DNA of 64,000 bases from Dichloromethanomonas sp964477085 (lineage in GTDB: Bacteria > Bacillota > Desulfitobacteriia > Desulfitobacteriales > Syntrophobotulaceae): assembly GCA_964477085.1 (NCBI GenBank), contig CAYZDF010000001.1, forward strand, positions 62,001 to 126,000, read 5' to 3'. The position numbers and the translations under genes were made by a program. A model generated the notes under the pieces. The model was not told the DNA's origin. It saw only the letters and a program-made list of their open reading frames with translations, and did not search any database. Below, piece after piece: positions 1 through 8,628 of the stretch. Positions within the stretch are counted from its first letter, which is position 1; every line of letters begins with the position of its first letter.

Positions 1-707
1 TTGTTATGCAGCGAGCCAAAGACGCTGGAATATCCACGATAGTCAATATAGGGCACACTGAGCGATCGAGTACGGAGGCTGTTAGTTTAGCCAGCACCTA
101 TCCCTTTATCTTTGCAACGATAGGCATTCATCCACATGATGCCAAAGATTGCACAGAAAAGACCTGGGAACTCCTGCAAAGACTCTCCCAGAACCCCAAA
201 GTAGTTGCATGGGGGGAAATAGGTTTAGACTATTATCGGGATCTCTCCCCCAGAGACATCCAACGAAAAGTATTTATACATCAAATCGAACTTGCCAACC
301 AAATTGGACTCCCGGTTGTTATACATAATCGGGATGCCCATGGTGATATTTTGCAGATCATTAAAAAGCATCGACCTGAGGCAGGGGGCGTATTTCATTC
401 TTATTCCGGCTCATGGGAGATGGCTAAAGATTTATTGAAAATGGGCTTCTATATTTCCTTTTCTGGACCTATAACCTATAAAAATGCCCGTCATACATTA
501 GAAGTTGCTGCCAATGTGCCAGAAGATCGTTTCGTGGTAGAAACGGACTGTCCCTATTTGACACCTGAACCTTATCGGGGAAAGAGGAATGAACCCGTTT
601 ATGTTCGGCAGGTTGTAATGAAAATAGCCCAGATAAAAGGAATAAGCTTTGAAAAGACGGCTGAATTATCGAGTCAAAACGCTAAACGGCTGTTTCGAGT
701 TGGTTAA
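1..707 (+). CDS. tatD: TatD family metal-dependent hydrolase (5' truncated by window edge)
   Basis: This is a Mg-dependent deoxyribonuclease-like hydrolase with a TIM barrel of the amidohydrolase type. The reading frame is open to the left edge, so the N-terminal HxH metal site lies outside the window. Visible metal-site motifs are GEIGLDYYRD, VIHNRDAHGD, VFHSYSGS and ETDCPYLTPEPYRG, in the family's order. About 233 of the usual 255 or so residues are present. In Bacillus the gene (yabD) sits next to rnmV and ksgA; here rnmV is about 24.7 kb further on. A strong terminator follows at 730. Family assignment is certain; the physiological substrate is not known from sequence. Confidence 0.95.
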   Translation, partial: VMQRAKDAGISTIVNIGHTERSSTEAVSLASTYPFIFATIGIHPHDAKDCTEKTWELLQRLSQNPKVVAWGEIGLDYYRDLSPRDIQRKVFIHQIELANQIGLPVVIHNRDAHGDILQIIKKHRPEAGGVFHSYSGSWEMAKDLLKMGFYISFSGPITYKNARHTLEVAANVPEDRFVVETDCPYLTPEPYRGKRNEPVYVRQVVMKIAQIKGISFEKTAELSSQNAKRLFRVG

Positions 708-729
708 ATCCAGATTGAATCTGTGTTAA

Positions 730-768
730 GACCCTATAGAATGATTTCTCTATAGGGTCAATTCTTTT
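730..768 (+). terminator. Rho-independent terminator of tatD
   Basis: A perfect 11-bp inverted repeat, GACCCTATAGA / TCTATAGGGTC (730-740 and 749-759), is followed by AATTCTTTT. It lies 22 nt after the tatD stop and closes the conserved transcription unit before the lineage-specific block. Confidence 0.85.
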
Positions 769-889
769 ATTAACCATTAAAATTAGAGTAAGGATGGGAA
801 CCAATATTTTCATTTTTTCATTGAAAAAACATTAGAATAAGAATAGTACGTGGTATTTGAGAATAGTGCATGGTGTTACAGTTAGTTAG

Positions 890-1483
890 TTAGTGAATAG
901 GCCTTTCTGTTTCGTAATCAGAGTACTGTGATAGTACCCAGGGGTCTAAATTGGAATACTTTTTCGAGTGTAATTCTGTCATGGCAGCTCTATTATTAAA
1001 CACAGCTGGATGAGCAAGTGAAACAATAGATTTAGCAGTAACGACACCATAAAGAACATTTTGCCAAAGACTGGAGAAGTGGGTACGATTTAACTTAGGT
1101 TGAGTATTGAACATACCTAGCTTGATACCAAAGACGTAATAGACCATCCAGATAAAAGATCCATAGGCAGCACCTTTAATCAAGTGACTATCCTTGCCCG
1201 ACTTTTTAAATAGAAATACAAGAGGAATACCAGCTAAAACTCCGGTAATTATATGGATGATCTCTCCGAAGATAAAATTGTCAACTTTCTTAGTTCTGAA
1301 ACCTTTCATTAAAACAGAACCAGCCATATGTCCATAGAGAGATTCAGATCTATTTCGTCTCCAATTTAGCAGATTGAATATATCCATCGTAAGTGTTCCC
1401 ACCAATCCACTGGTTAAGCCTAAGTTTATGGAGTCCTTTATTTTAGGTGAGAGGTTATTGTCACGTTCTATATCCTGATCCAT
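890..1483 (-). CDS. Hypothetical integral membrane protein
   Basis: I do not recognise a named function. The 197-residue protein has a charged N-terminus, then hydrophobic segments around residues 20-38 and 72-92 (GEIIHIITGVLAGIPLVFLF), a third around 104-122 and possibly a fourth near 142-158, so it probably spans the membrane three or four times. Glycine-rich helices and a hydrophilic C-terminal tail resemble small YqhR-like or DUF1440-like membrane proteins, but this is only a resemblance. The ATG at 1483 has a strong Shine-Dalgarno sequence (AAAGGAGG). It is divergent from the secreted protein gene at 1709, sharing a 225-bp intergenic region. Confidence 0.7.
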   Translation of the reverse strand: MDQDIERDNNLSPKIKDSINLGLTSGLVGTLTMDIFNLLNWRRNRSESLYGHMAGSVLMKGFRTKKVDNFIFGEIIHIITGVLAGIPLVFLFKKSGKDSHLIKGAAYGSFIWMVYYVFGIKLGMFNTQPKLNRTHFSSLWQNVLYGVVTAKSIVSLAHPAVFNNRAAMTELHSKKYSNLDPWVLSQYSDYETERPIH

Positions 1484-1708
1484 TATCAGTGTCCTCCTTT
1501 TTTCTTTCCTTTTAGATTATTTTTTTAATGTTACTTAGAGACACATTTTTTCTATGTAACTTATTCTCTCCTAATATCAAAAGTTTTTTCATTGATATTA
1601 TTTCCAGTGATATTTTTAAATCTAAGGAATAATAAGGCAAAGATAAAGAGACCCAAAATGGCGAAAGCCCTCGAATAATATGGTAAATGTGCCATTATAT
1701 TAGAAAGG

Positions 1709-2284
1709 ATGAAGCAAATAGTGAAAAAAGTTATAGCAATTAGCTTAGCAGCAGTTTTAACAGTTATTCCAGTGGCTAAACCAGCTTATGCCGTATTGAC
1801 AGGGGAAACAAGTGCTACAGAGGTTATTAGCGAAATATCAGGTACGTTAGGGATTGGAGATGAGCAACAAACATCAGAACAAGCAACGGAACCAACGACT
1901 GAAGAGGGTATAGAAGGACAAACCCCAGATAACCAACAAACAGAGAACCAAAGTGATAATGGCACCTCTCAAGATCAAGATTCTGAAAACCAGGATATAG
2001 AAAGTGATGAACAAAGTAATGGAGAAATAAATGAAGATCAGGACAACGAATTGGATAAAAAACAAGTCAATCCGGCCTTTGAAGGACTTCCATATGGTTT
2101 GGCAAAAAGGCAAACACTGCCTCCGGGATTAGCGAAGAAAGAAGTACTACCACCAGGACTTCAAAAGAAACTGATAAAGAAGGAAGTTCCCAGCACCACA
2201 ACGGGGAATGAAGGAACAGATCAGAATGAAGAAATAACTGAAGACCCAAACAATTCGGAAGTGGAAGGTTCATCGGCGGTCTAA
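1709..2284 (+). CDS. Secreted acidic protein with PPGLAKK-type repeats
   Basis: The N-terminus is a clear signal peptide: basic MKQIVKK, a hydrophobic core, then a cleavage-like AYA near residue 28. The mature part is rich in Gln, Glu, Asp and Asn (about residues 45-120) with no globular pattern. It is followed by three near-repeats of the type GLPYGLAKR, LPPGLAKKE, LPPGLQKK (about 124-155) and an acidic tail. I know the PPGLAKK motif from other clostridial exported proteins but not its function. The ATG at 1709 abuts AAAGG, so the in-frame GTG at 1721 (spacing 11) may be the true start. The sigI-rsgI pair begins 206 bp downstream, which suggests a shared cell-envelope role. Confidence 0.75.
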   Translation: MKQIVKKVIAISLAAVLTVIPVAKPAYAVLTGETSATEVISEISGTLGIGDEQQTSEQATEPTTEEGIEGQTPDNQQTENQSDNGTSQDQDSENQDIESDEQSNGEINEDQDNELDKKQVNPAFEGLPYGLAKRQTLPPGLAKKEVLPPGLQKKLIKKEVPSTTTGNEGTDQNEEITEDPNNSEVEGSSAV

Positions 2285-2490
2285 AACAACTAAGTAACAA
2301 CGTCATTTATGTTTCAAGTATCTTAAAAAGGGTTTAATATGATTTATTTCGGACAGGATTAACATAGTATAACTGATATATTTTAAACTATATATTATAA
2401 TATTATTATGGAAATCTACATAACAGAAGTTGTTATAATAGTCAACAAATGAAGTAGAATTTCTCTTAATAACAAAATGGGGGTTTTCTC

Positions 2491-3219
2491 TTGTCCGGTC
2501 TTAAACCACCTGCAGAAAATTCTTTAGAAAAACGGTTGCAAAAAATTAAGGAAGAAGCAAGTTCTATAGAGCGCAATCAGCTAATTCAGGATTATATCCC
2601 CTTTATTATTAAGACTGTAGCTAATCAGCTAAACCGTTATATAGAAACTGAGAATAGTGATGAGTTCAGCATCGGACTAATTGCTTTTAATGAAGCTATT
2701 GACAAATATGATTTCGCAAAGGGTAGCTTTTTAAGTTTTGCTGAATTGGTTATTAAGAATCGAGTTAAAGACCTCTATCGAAAAAAACAAAGGGAACAGA
2801 GGGAAATATCTCTAGAGAGTTTTTTAGACAATTCTCTAGATAGTTTCCTTGAGCCATACAACGAAATTAACGAAGATTCTATCTTTTTGCGTGAAGAAAT
2901 TAAACGTTATGAAGATGAACTACAAAAATTCAGTATCACCTTTGAAGATCTGGTTGAAGAGACTCCGAAACATAGTGATACGCGTCAAAATGCAGTAGAG
3001 CTTTCAGAACGGATCAGTGAAGATCGGATCATTGTTAAAGAGATCTATGCTAAAAAGAGACTACCTGTCAGTAAAATAGTTCTTAAGTTTAGAACGACAG
3101 TAAAGATAGTTAAGAGAAGTCGAAAGTTCATTATATCCATGGTTGTTATTTTTACAGGCAGCTTCAATCAGATTAAAAGCTGGGTCAAAAATTCTTTACA
3201 AGGTGAACAGAATGCATAA
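2491..3219 (+). CDS. sigI: RNA polymerase sigma factor SigI
   Basis: This 242-residue protein has the SigI layout: a sigma region 2 helix set (about residues 30-100, with SFAELVIKNRVKDLYRKK at the end) and a C-terminal helix-turn-helix region (about 185-235, AKKRLPVSKIVLKF). SigI factors direct transcription of wall or heat-stress genes in Bacillus and of polysaccharide-related genes in Clostridium thermocellum. The start is the TTG at 2491. The gene overlaps the next one, an RsgI anti-sigma factor, by 8 bp, which is the arrangement of cognate sigI-rsgI pairs. The regulon here is unknown; the secreted protein upstream is a candidate. Confidence 0.9.
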   Translation: MSGLKPPAENSLEKRLQKIKEEASSIERNQLIQDYIPFIIKTVANQLNRYIETENSDEFSIGLIAFNEAIDKYDFAKGSFLSFAELVIKNRVKDLYRKKQREQREISLESFLDNSLDSFLEPYNEINEDSIFLREEIKRYEDELQKFSITFEDLVEETPKHSDTRQNAVELSERISEDRIIVKEIYAKKRLPVSKIVLKFRTTVKIVKRSRKFIISMVVIFTGSFNQIKSWVKNSLQGEQNA

Positions 3220-4585
3220 AGGAATTGTTCTAAAAGTTATAAAAGAATATGCAGTGGTTCTAGCGCAGGATAATCAACATTGTAAACTTATTCCCAAAGA
3301 AGGTATGTATGTTGGACAGAAGATCTTCTTTTTTGAAGAAGATATCATCAACATCTCTCACAAACAACGGGGAATACGGGGGTTAGATTCTGATCTGTTT
3401 AGAAAAACAGTATCGTTTTCGGTAATAGCTGCGTGTTTGTTGTTCTTCTTTTTGTTTGGTGGCATTCAAGGTTTGCCTGGTACTGATAGCTCATATTATG
3501 CTGTTGTATCGGTTGATATTAACCCAAGTGTGGAACTAAAGATTAGTAAACAAAAATATGTGATAGCTGTAGAGGCATTGAATCAAGAAGCATATCAAGT
3601 AGCAGGCCAGTACCTTGTAGGCTTAAAAGTTGAAGATGCAGTATCGAAGATCGTTACTAATGCAGTTAAGCATCATTATCTGAAAGACGAGGAGGCTATA
3701 TTATTTTCAGCTGCGGTCAATCCAGCTGCGAACGTCTCCGAAGAAGATTTAAAACATGAGATAATTACAGAATTGACGAGTGGTAAACTACCTGATTTCT
3801 ATTCTTATCTCTTTATTCCCTCTACTTCGGAGGACTATAAAGAGGCAAAGCGACAAAAACTTTCTCTTGGTAAATATCAGATAACCATCTTGGCCAATGA
3901 AAAGCTTCTCCCACAAGAAGTACAAGACATGAAAGTTAAGGATCTGCTTCAGGATGAGACTATAAAATCCAAACTAAAGAAAAAAAATCAGAAAAAGGAT
4001 GTATGGATTCAAGAATCTAAGAAAAAAGAAAAAGACAACAATAAAGGTAACGGTAAAGATAAGCAGAAAGGCATTGATAAGAAAAAGAATGGCTCGGATG
4101 AGCCAGAGAATAGCCAAATGGTTAATACCAACATAAAAGCAAATCATAAAGATGAAAATGATTTTGATCAAGAAAATAAAGGAAGGTCGAATAAGGCTTT
4201 ACCAGAGATCATTCCGAAGAAATCCCCTGACCCTCCTCAGGGGGTTAATCCCGGTAAGCAAGATAATCAGAACGCATCCAAAAAAGTATCGCCCAACACA
4301 CAAAAAAATAACGAACCCCAGAAGATAGAAAATACTCCCGATAAAGATAATCAGGGAGATTCTGGCGTTAAAGGAGAGGATATTTCAAAGGAGAAGACAA
4401 GTTCTAAGGATAATGATTTTTTTACGGAAATTACCGATTCTAATTCTAACAAAGGCGGATACAGCAATAACAACCAAAGCAGTAATAGTGGAAACAGTGG
4501 CAATAGCAGTAATAATGTGAACGGGAACAACTGTAGCAGTGGAAAAAGTAATAATAATCACAATAAAGAGAGTAACAACAAATAA
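3212..4585 (+). CDS. rsgI: RsgI-type transmembrane anti-sigma-I factor
   Basis: The start is ATG 3212 (MHKGIVLKVI), which overlaps sigI by 8 bp; the frame stays open upstream, but that part is sigI in another frame. Residues 1-50 form the cytoplasmic RsgI N-terminal domain that binds SigI. A single membrane segment lies at about 66-86. The extracytoplasmic part begins with a conserved RsgI middle domain (YYAVVSVDINPSVELKI, about 95-230). It is followed by about 200 residues of low-complexity Lys/Asn/Gln/Ser-rich sequence ending in an Asn-Ser-Gly tract. No carbohydrate-binding module is visible, unlike several C. thermocellum RsgI proteins. Such tails often contact cell wall or substrates; that is inference here. 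Confidence 0.9.
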   Translation: MHKGIVLKVIKEYAVVLAQDNQHCKLIPKEGMYVGQKIFFFEEDIINISHKQRGIRGLDSDLFRKTVSFSVIAACLLFFFLFGGIQGLPGTDSSYYAVVSVDINPSVELKISKQKYVIAVEALNQEAYQVAGQYLVGLKVEDAVSKIVTNAVKHHYLKDEEAILFSAAVNPAANVSEEDLKHEIITELTSGKLPDFYSYLFIPSTSEDYKEAKRQKLSLGKYQITILANEKLLPQEVQDMKVKDLLQDETIKSKLKKKNQKKDVWIQESKKKEKDNNKGNGKDKQKGIDKKKNGSDEPENSQMVNTNIKANHKDENDFDQENKGRSNKALPEIIPKKSPDPPQGVNPGKQDNQNASKKVSPNTQKNNEPQKIENTPDKDNQGDSGVKGEDISKEKTSSKDNDFFTEITDSNSNKGGYSNNNQSSNSGNSGNSSNNVNGNNCSSGKSNNNHNKESNNK

Positions 4586-4650
4586 AGAAAAGCAACATTA
4601 CAAATCATTTAGAAATCTGTACTACATAAAAATAAAAGAGTAAATATGTA

Positions 4651-5406
4651 TTAGTCGATTAAATCCTTCCCATTTTCCACAAGCCATTTTTTCCACTTTT
4701 TATAATCAGGCAAGAAGGATTCGACTAATTTCCAGAAGTCTTTGGAATGGTTCATGAATCGCAAATGGGACAATTCATGAATAATAACGTACGCAACCAC
4801 CTGGTTAGGGGCCATAATAATTCGCCAATTCAAATTGATATACCCTTTATTTGAACTACTACCCCATCGGGTCTTTTGGTCTTTAATCTTTAGCTTTTTA
4901 TAAGGAATATTCAAAACTTTGGAATAGTATTCAACTTGTTCAGGAAGAATTTTCTCTGCTTGTCCGATATACCATTCCTCAATCAATCTTTTAATTAAGG
5001 CCGGCTTATAATCTGCAGGAATATTAGGAGGAATGTAAGCAACTATACGACTACCTTTAAACAAAGCATGTTGATCAAAGTTCGAAATTTCTTCAATAAC
5101 CAGGGGATAGTTACGACCTCGATAAAGAAATTTTTCACCTGTTACGTACTGTTTGGGATGAGATTCTTTAGCTTGACAAACTTGTTTTTGAAAATGTTTT
5201 AGAACCCATTCTTTATTATCTTCTAAAAATTTCTTGGCATATTCAAACGTAAAGCCGGTAGGAACAGCCACTGTCACTCGTTGGTTTTTAATGGTAATGT
5301 TGACTCGTTTGGCCTTACTACTTTTCCTTAGTTCATATTCAATCACTTTATTTGCGATTCGAAGGTATTCCATCACGATATTCCTACTTTGCAAATTGAT
5401 TTCCAT
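4651..5406 (-). CDS. YgjP-like (DUF45) M48-type zinc metallopeptidase
   Basis: The 251-residue protein carries the family signature: a KTRWGSSSNKGYINLNW block (about 178-195) followed by the zinc-binding HELSH (210-214) and a downstream FMNHSKDFW segment that supplies the third ligand region. These are cytoplasmic SprT/YgjP-like metallopeptidases of unknown physiological target. An in-frame ATG at 5373 (MEYLRIANK) is preceded by a modest Shine-Dalgarno-like sequence and could be the real start; the N-terminal 11 residues are not conserved as far as I can tell. It is transcribed alone, convergent with rsgI. Confidence 0.88.
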   Translation of the reverse strand: MEINLQSRNIVMEYLRIANKVIEYELRKSSKAKRVNITIKNQRVTVAVPTGFTFEYAKKFLEDNKEWVLKHFQKQVCQAKESHPKQYVTGEKFLYRGRNYPLVIEEISNFDQHALFKGSRIVAYIPPNIPADYKPALIKRLIEEWYIGQAEKILPEQVEYYSKVLNIPYKKLKIKDQKTRWGSSSNKGYINLNWRIIMAPNQVVAYVIIHELSHLRFMNHSKDFWKLVESFLPDYKKWKKWLVENGKDLID

Positions 5407-5690
5407 TCAGTAAGAGGGCATGCCCCAAAATAAAAGGCACTAATATTTTACTACCATTATCTACAAAACCATGTCGAAATTTAAGAGAATAGTATAAATA
5501 TTTGAAAAAATTAAATTAACTCTCCTGCGTTAATACACAAGCTAAAAAAATTATACAATGTTTTCCTTGATAATTGTAGTATCTGAGTCAATAGGATTTG
5601 CAGTTCTATTAAGTTTTCAGACAAAGACATTTGCAGCAATAAAAAAGTAAGAGCAGGAGAAACTAATCTTAGAGAATTAATATAGAAAGT

Positions 5691-6374
5691 TTGGTGAAAA
5701 AATTGGATGACTGGCGACAATCAGCTGAATTACTTGTCGAAGAATATGTAGCTCCTCAGGGAGTTAATGATCGGCGTATCGTAGAGGCGATGAAGAAGAT
5801 TCCCAGACATTGGTTTATCCCTGAAATTTATAGGGAGTACGCCTACCTCGATGAACCACTTCCTATTGGCGAAGAACAAACCATCTCACAGCCATTTATA
5901 GTAGCCAAAATGACAGAACTCTTGAATCTTGACGATGGTGACCACGTCCTTGAAATTGGAACAGGTTCAGGATATCAGGCAGCTCTATTAGCAGCAATGG
6001 GAATGAAGGTGACGACCATAGAGAGAATAGAGGAGCTTGCTTTGAACGCGAGAGAAGTATTCCAAAAGCTGAATTATAATATTAACAGTATTATAGGGGA
6101 TGGTAGAGAAGGGTTTCCGTCTGATGCTCCTTATCAGGGAATAATTGTAACAGCAGGTGCTCCTAAAATTGAAGATGCCTGGCTTACGCAGTTGGCTGAA
6201 GGAGGAAAAATTGTTGTACCACTAAGCGTTCAAGAAAGTTTATATTGTTTGCTTGTCAGAGAAAAAGTAGGGACAGAGAAAGACGGTTTTCGAGATACTT
6301 GGTTTGATTATTGTCGATTTGTTCCTCTATTGCAAGGCATCAAGAGTTCTTCCAAGAACCATGAAAATTTCTGA
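5691..6374 (+). CDS. pcm: Protein-L-isoaspartate(D-aspartate) O-methyltransferase
   Basis: This SAM-dependent enzyme methylates isoaspartyl residues in damaged proteins to allow repair. Motifs: the family-typical PLPIGEEQTISQPFIVAKM (about 56-75), SAM motif I VLEIGTGSGYQAA (about 85-98), and IIGDGREGFPSDAPYQGIIVTAG (motifs II-III region, split here by eye). Length 227 is slightly over the usual 205-215. The start is uncertain: TTG 5691 or GTG 5694, with AGAAAG upstream. The 3' end overlaps the convergent TIGR03915 gene by 35 bp. Confidence 0.93.
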   Translation: MVKKLDDWRQSAELLVEEYVAPQGVNDRRIVEAMKKIPRHWFIPEIYREYAYLDEPLPIGEEQTISQPFIVAKMTELLNLDDGDHVLEIGTGSGYQAALLAAMGMKVTTIERIEELALNAREVFQKLNYNINSIIGDGREGFPSDAPYQGIIVTAGAPKIEDAWLTQLAEGGKIVVPLSVQESLYCLLVREKVGTEKDGFRDTWFDYCRFVPLLQGIKSSSKNHENF

Positions 6375-7095
6375 ACTCTACTAAATTTTTCCGATATCGC
6401 TGGGGAACAAAATGAGATTGTAGTTTATGATTTCGTCTACTCTCAATTCCTATTCGCGAAAAATATTTCGTCCATAGTTCCTGATAATAAACTTCAGATT
6501 CAGTGATCCTGATAGATGCATCAGCAGGAAAATCAGTCAGATACCATTCGTATTGATTATGAATGATAGCCTGATGGCGTTTCCGATCGTGTATAATAAA
6601 GTTTTCTTTGGCTAACCGTTCCGCAAAGTGATCGGCCAGAAGTATAAGGATATGATGATCAGGCTCCAGAACAGCGTAGAGATAATTTCCAGCTTCCGCA
6701 AATCTCAAAAGACCAAGAAAACGATGTACTTCAAAGGAGACTTTTCGCGACATTTCCTGGACGGGAAGAACATCCGGATGAGTATGATAGCTGTCCAGCC
6801 GGGGGCCTAGTTTGAAACCAAGCTGCAAGTAATTTAGGATTAAGTTTTCTTTGTGAGGGTGGTTGGATAAATAAACATGAAAAACGTGCCGAAGTGATGC
6901 GGGAGAAATCTTACATTCTATGGCATCATAGACTTTGGCCACCAGAGATAGATCTGTTGTCACGATTCTTGAAGGTGTTATAAGGTTAAGCTGATATTGA
7001 TTTTCCGGGTAAATTCCCTTAGCCCGGTCTTCATAATAATTCAGATAAATAGCCGTTAGTAGCCCTTCAAAACTACCGTCGTACAAATAATTCAT
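6340..7095 (-). CDS. TIGR03915-family putative DNA repair/modification protein (DUF4130)
   Basis: The start is ATG 7095 (MNYLYDGSFEGLL), the usual N-terminus of this family, with GAGG upstream; 251 residues. The conserved opening, KLGPRLDSYHTHPDVLPV-like middle and a tryptophan/tyrosine-rich C-terminus match the DUF4130 proteins that are almost always found beside a radical SAM protein of the TIGR03916 family, as here. The pair has been predicted to act in DNA repair or modification, and the promoter upstream of its partner carries a LexA box, which supports that. No catalytic residues are known to me. It lies 89 bp downstream of the radical SAM gene in the same direction, so cotranscription is likely. 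Confidence 0.87.
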   Translation of the reverse strand: MNYLYDGSFEGLLTAIYLNYYEDRAKGIYPENQYQLNLITPSRIVTTDLSLVAKVYDAIECKISPASLRHVFHVYLSNHPHKENLILNYLQLGFKLGPRLDSYHTHPDVLPVQEMSRKVSFEVHRFLGLLRFAEAGNYLYAVLEPDHHILILLADHFAERLAKENFIIHDRKRHQAIIHNQYEWYLTDFPADASIRITESEVYYQELWTKYFSRIGIESRRNHKLQSHFVPQRYRKNLVEFRNFHGSWKNS

Positions 7096-7184
7096 ATGAC
7101 AAAAAACCTCGCAGAACATATACAATTTAGACTGATACAGTTGGTAATAGTGAAGTAAAGATCAAAACATTGCCTATAATTTTT

Positions 7185-8411
7185 TCAAAAAAGACTTAGT
7201 TGGATGGACAGTAGGGGTGATTCTAACATCTTACGAATTTGGGGAGCCTGAATAGGTATTCCTCCATAATAATGCCCTTGGCAAGTGATAAAATACTTTG
7301 CTCTTTTCACTACAACTCCAATTTTACCCAGGTTGTGGTAGGAAATAGGTGCGAGTCTTCTCTGACGGATAATTCTAAGCGCTGAAGTAACCCCTACACC
7401 AGGAATTCTCAAAAGTTTTTCATAGGATGCTATATTAATTTCTAAAGGAAAAAGATGAATATTACGGAGAGCCCAGGAGATCTTTGGATCCAAATCAGGT
7501 TCTAAAAGTGGAAAGTCACGGTTGACAATTTCATCAGCCTTAAACTGATAGAAACGTAAAAGCCAATCCGCTTGGTACAGTCGGTGTTCTCTGAGTAAAG
7601 GGGGCCTGCTTGAAACTGCCGGAAGGTTAGGCCCTTCATTGACTGGGACATAAGCTGAAAAATACACACGTTTTAGCTTGAATCGATCGTACAAGGATTC
7701 AGTTGTTTTCAAGATTGCCAGATCAGTATCATTAGTAGCACCGATAATCATCTGTGTGGATTGGCCGGCAGGTACAAACTTGTTAACACTGCGGGAATAT
7801 CTTCGATCTTCAAGGTTTTGTCTAATTTGAGATCCAATTTGGTCCATTGGAGAAAATAGGGCCTGTATGGATTTCTGGGGAGCAAGTAATTTTAAACTTT
7901 GTTCTGTAGGTTGTTCGATATTGACACTCATTCTATCTGCAAGAAAACCAGTCTTCTCAATCAGGGCTGGATCAGCACCCGGAATGACCTTAACATGGAT
8001 ATAGCCAAAGAAATGATACTCATTTCTTAAGATATCAAGCGTCTGATAAATCATTTCCATGGTGTGATTGGGACTCCGCTCTATCGCTGAACTGAGAAAA
8101 AGTCCTTCGATATAATTCCGGCGATAAAATTGAATCGTCAAGTCGGCTACTTCTCTCGGAGATAGACTGGCTCTCGGTATATTGTTTTGATTGCGATTGA
8201 CGCAGTAGGTGCAATTATAAATACAATAGTTCGTAAGCAAAACTTTAAGCAGAGAAACACACCGGCCATCTGAAGACCAGGTATGGCAGATCCCGTAGGC
8301 CTTAGTATTTCCCAAGCCACCTTTCTTGCTCTTATTTACCCCGCTTGAAGCACAGGACACATCATATTTCGCTCCGTCAGCTAGAATTGCTAGCTTTTCT
8401 AAGGTGTTCAT
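7185..8411 (-). CDS. Putative DNA modification/repair radical SAM protein (TIGR03916 type)
   Basis: A 408-residue radical SAM protein. The 4Fe-4S/SAM motif is CIYNCTYC (about residues 65-72). The N-terminus has the family's YDVSCASSG segment with additional cysteines, and the C-terminus carries a helix-hairpin-helix-like region (LLRIPGVGVTSALRII, about 325-345), a DNA-binding element. The ATG at 8411 is chosen over GTG 8420 because GAGGG sits 8 nt upstream. The promoter TTGATA-N17-TATACT (8457 to 8429) is overlapped by an SOS box, so expression is probably damage-induced. Reaction and substrate are not established. Confidence 0.9.
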   Translation of the reverse strand: MNTLEKLAILADGAKYDVSCASSGVNKSKKGGLGNTKAYGICHTWSSDGRCVSLLKVLLTNYCIYNCTYCVNRNQNNIPRASLSPREVADLTIQFYRRNYIEGLFLSSAIERSPNHTMEMIYQTLDILRNEYHFFGYIHVKVIPGADPALIEKTGFLADRMSVNIEQPTEQSLKLLAPQKSIQALFSPMDQIGSQIRQNLEDRRYSRSVNKFVPAGQSTQMIIGATNDTDLAILKTTESLYDRFKLKRVYFSAYVPVNEGPNLPAVSSRPPLLREHRLYQADWLLRFYQFKADEIVNRDFPLLEPDLDPKISWALRNIHLFPLEINIASYEKLLRIPGVGVTSALRIIRQRRLAPISYHNLGKIGVVVKRAKYFITCQGHYYGGIPIQAPQIRKMLESPLLSIQLSLF

Positions 8412-8428
8412 TGCAATCACCCTCTTTT

Positions 8429-8457
8429 AGTATATCAACAAAATTAAGAAATATCAA
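8429..8457 (-). promoter_or_regulatory. Sigma-A promoter of the radical SAM/DUF4130 operon
   Basis: Read on the minus strand: -35 TTGATA (8457-8452), 17-bp spacer, -10 TATACT (8434-8429). The start codon is 17 nt beyond the -10 box, so the 5' leader is very short and contains the Shine-Dalgarno sequence GAGGG. Confidence 0.7.
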
Positions 8458-8468
8458 ACATACGTTCG
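8455..8468 (-). promoter_or_regulatory. LexA/DinR (SOS) box overlapping the -35 element
   Basis: On the minus strand the sequence is CGAACGTATGTTTG. It matches 13 of 14 positions of the B. subtilis SOS consensus CGAACRNRYGTTYC as I remember it. It overlaps the -35 hexamer of the radical SAM promoter, the expected place for a repressor. The repressor itself is not in the window. Confidence 0.7.
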
Positions 8469-8550
8469 ACTTCGCGGATGTCTAAAAACGAAATCATTAG
8501 GGAAAGGTGTTTGTCAAGAACAAAATTTCGCTAAGCCCCACAAAAAAATA

Positions 8551-8579
8551 TTGTAGAATAAGCAAAAACCATCTATAAT
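8551..8579 (+). promoter_or_regulatory. Sigma-A promoter of the thiD-cytX leader
   Basis: TTGTAG (8551-8556), 17-bp spacer, TATAAT (8574-8579). Transcription would begin near 8586, about 45 nt before the TPP aptamer. Confidence 0.65.
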
Positions 8580-8628
8580 TATCTATGGTTTACATAAACC
8601 TTCTATGTTCTTAAAGAATTTAATACCT

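Noticed and set aside
5472..5478. TGTCGAA, an exact Spo0A-box core
   Set aside because: A single 7-mer in intergenic DNA is expected by chance, and neither neighbour (metallopeptidase, pcm) is a known Spo0A target.
5558..5650. 30-residue hydrophobic ORF upstream of pcm
   Set aside because: It looks like a membrane helix, but there is no ribosome site and A/T-rich DNA often yields such ORFs.
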